DNA of 64,000 nucleotides, from NCBI GenBank assembly GCA_001510135.1, contig LFER01000015.1, forward strand, positions 1-64,000, in the 5' to 3' direction. Shown here one piece after another: positions 63,810-64,000 of the stretch. A program made the translations under genes and the position numbers. The first letter of the stretch is position 1, and every line of letters starts with the position of its first letter. The notes beneath the pieces were generated by a model that saw only the letters and a program-made list of their open reading frames with translations, made no database searches and was not told the DNA's origin. The DNA comes from Alphaproteobacteria bacterium casp-alpha6. Lineage in GTDB: Bacteria > Pseudomonadota > Alphaproteobacteria > Rhodobacterales > Rhodobacteraceae.

Positions 63810-64000
63810 CAGTTTCCCTCGAACACTGGTTTTTCTTTCGCGACAAAGGCGTCATAGGCACGCTGGAAATCCTTGCCCTGCATGCAGATGGCTTGCGCTT
63901 GGGCTTCTGCCTCAATGGCTTGCTCGATGCTCATCGACCATTCCTGCGCCAGCATGGTCTTGGTCATGGAATTTGCAAAAGTGGGGCCACTTGCGATCCG
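63809..64000 (-). CDS. Enoyl-CoA hydratase/isomerase family protein, C-terminal end (N-terminus beyond window)
   Basis: The minus-strand frame is open at base 64000 and not in the ORF track; I translated it by hand. 63 residues read [62 protein letters not shown]. The C-terminal helix with [23 protein letters not shown] is typical of crotonase-fold enzymes (D-x-x-x-G-x-x-A-F-x-x-K-R-x-P-x-F). It overlaps the acyl-CoA dehydrogenase start (TGATG), so it stands upstream in the same operon. Confidence 0.85.
   Translation of the reverse strand, partial: RIASGPTFANSMTKTMLAQEWSMSIEQAIEAEAQAQAICMQGKDFQRAYDAFVAKEKPVFEGN

Overview
The window looks like a piece of an alphaproteobacterial chromosome, most likely of the Rhodobacterales (roseobacter-type). 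This rests on gene order (mnmG-mnmE-rho-hemJ / maf-aroE-coaE-dnaQ / secB-fxsA-Tim44-mltA-smr), protein character, the many TRAP transporters and the form II cox genes. No rRNA, tRNA, IS element or CRISPR array was recognised.

1-10.5 kb, replication-origin neighbourhood. mnmG (cut by the left edge), mnmE, rho and hemJ point left. maf, aroE, coaE and dnaQ point right. The AT-rich gap between hemJ and maf carries DnaA-box-like 9-mers and is a strong oriC candidate. A perfect 16-bp parS palindrome covers the mnmG start codon about 3.2 kb away. The SecB, FxsA, Tim44-domain, MltA and Smr genes follow; mltA carries a one-base frameshift.

10.8-35.9 kb, mixed housekeeping and metabolism. A form II carbon-monoxide-dehydrogenase-type operon (coxSLM) ends at a clear terminator. 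Next come dapD, a YHYH protein, an HAD phosphatase, dapE, a DUF2064 protein, RNase R and a lytic transglycosylase. On the other strand lie a double-domain aldehyde dehydrogenase and deoC. A Mn/Zn-type ABC importer (sitABCD-like) has two Fur/Mur-like operators in front. Then follow a SnoaL protein, a class II aldolase, a VOC protein, AMP nucleosidase, HU, an EamA exporter and aroC.

36-64 kb, catabolic block, visibly richer in G+C than the origin region and almost entirely on the minus strand. (a) A tightly overlapped eight-gene operon encodes a Rieske ring-hydroxylating oxygenase (reductase, alpha, beta), an acyl-CoA ligase, a thiolase-fold protein without the thiolase Cys/His, a DUF35 Zn-ribbon/OB protein fused to an SDR domain that has lost Tyr and Lys, a cyclase-family hydrolase and an SDR. 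A divergent MarR gene flanks it, and a perfect 20-bp palindrome overlaps the -10 and spacer of its promoter. (b) An IclR-flanked operon encodes a GMC oxidoreductase, a TRAP importer (its binding-protein gene has an amber codon in the signal peptide), an HpsN/histidinol-dehydrogenase-like enzyme and a Zn-alcohol dehydrogenase. (c) An indolepyruvate-type 2-oxoacid:ferredoxin oxidoreductase pair, a second TRAP importer, and a thioesterase-RidA-acyl-CoA dehydrogenase-enoyl-CoA hydratase set run off the right edge. A half-site-related palindrome downstream of the iorAB promoter suggests that (a) and (c) share the MarR regulator. The best candidate for an undescribed system is the (a) operon, read as oxygenation, CoA activation and retro-aldol side-chain cleavage of an unknown aromatic or alicyclic acid, possibly co-regulated with (c).
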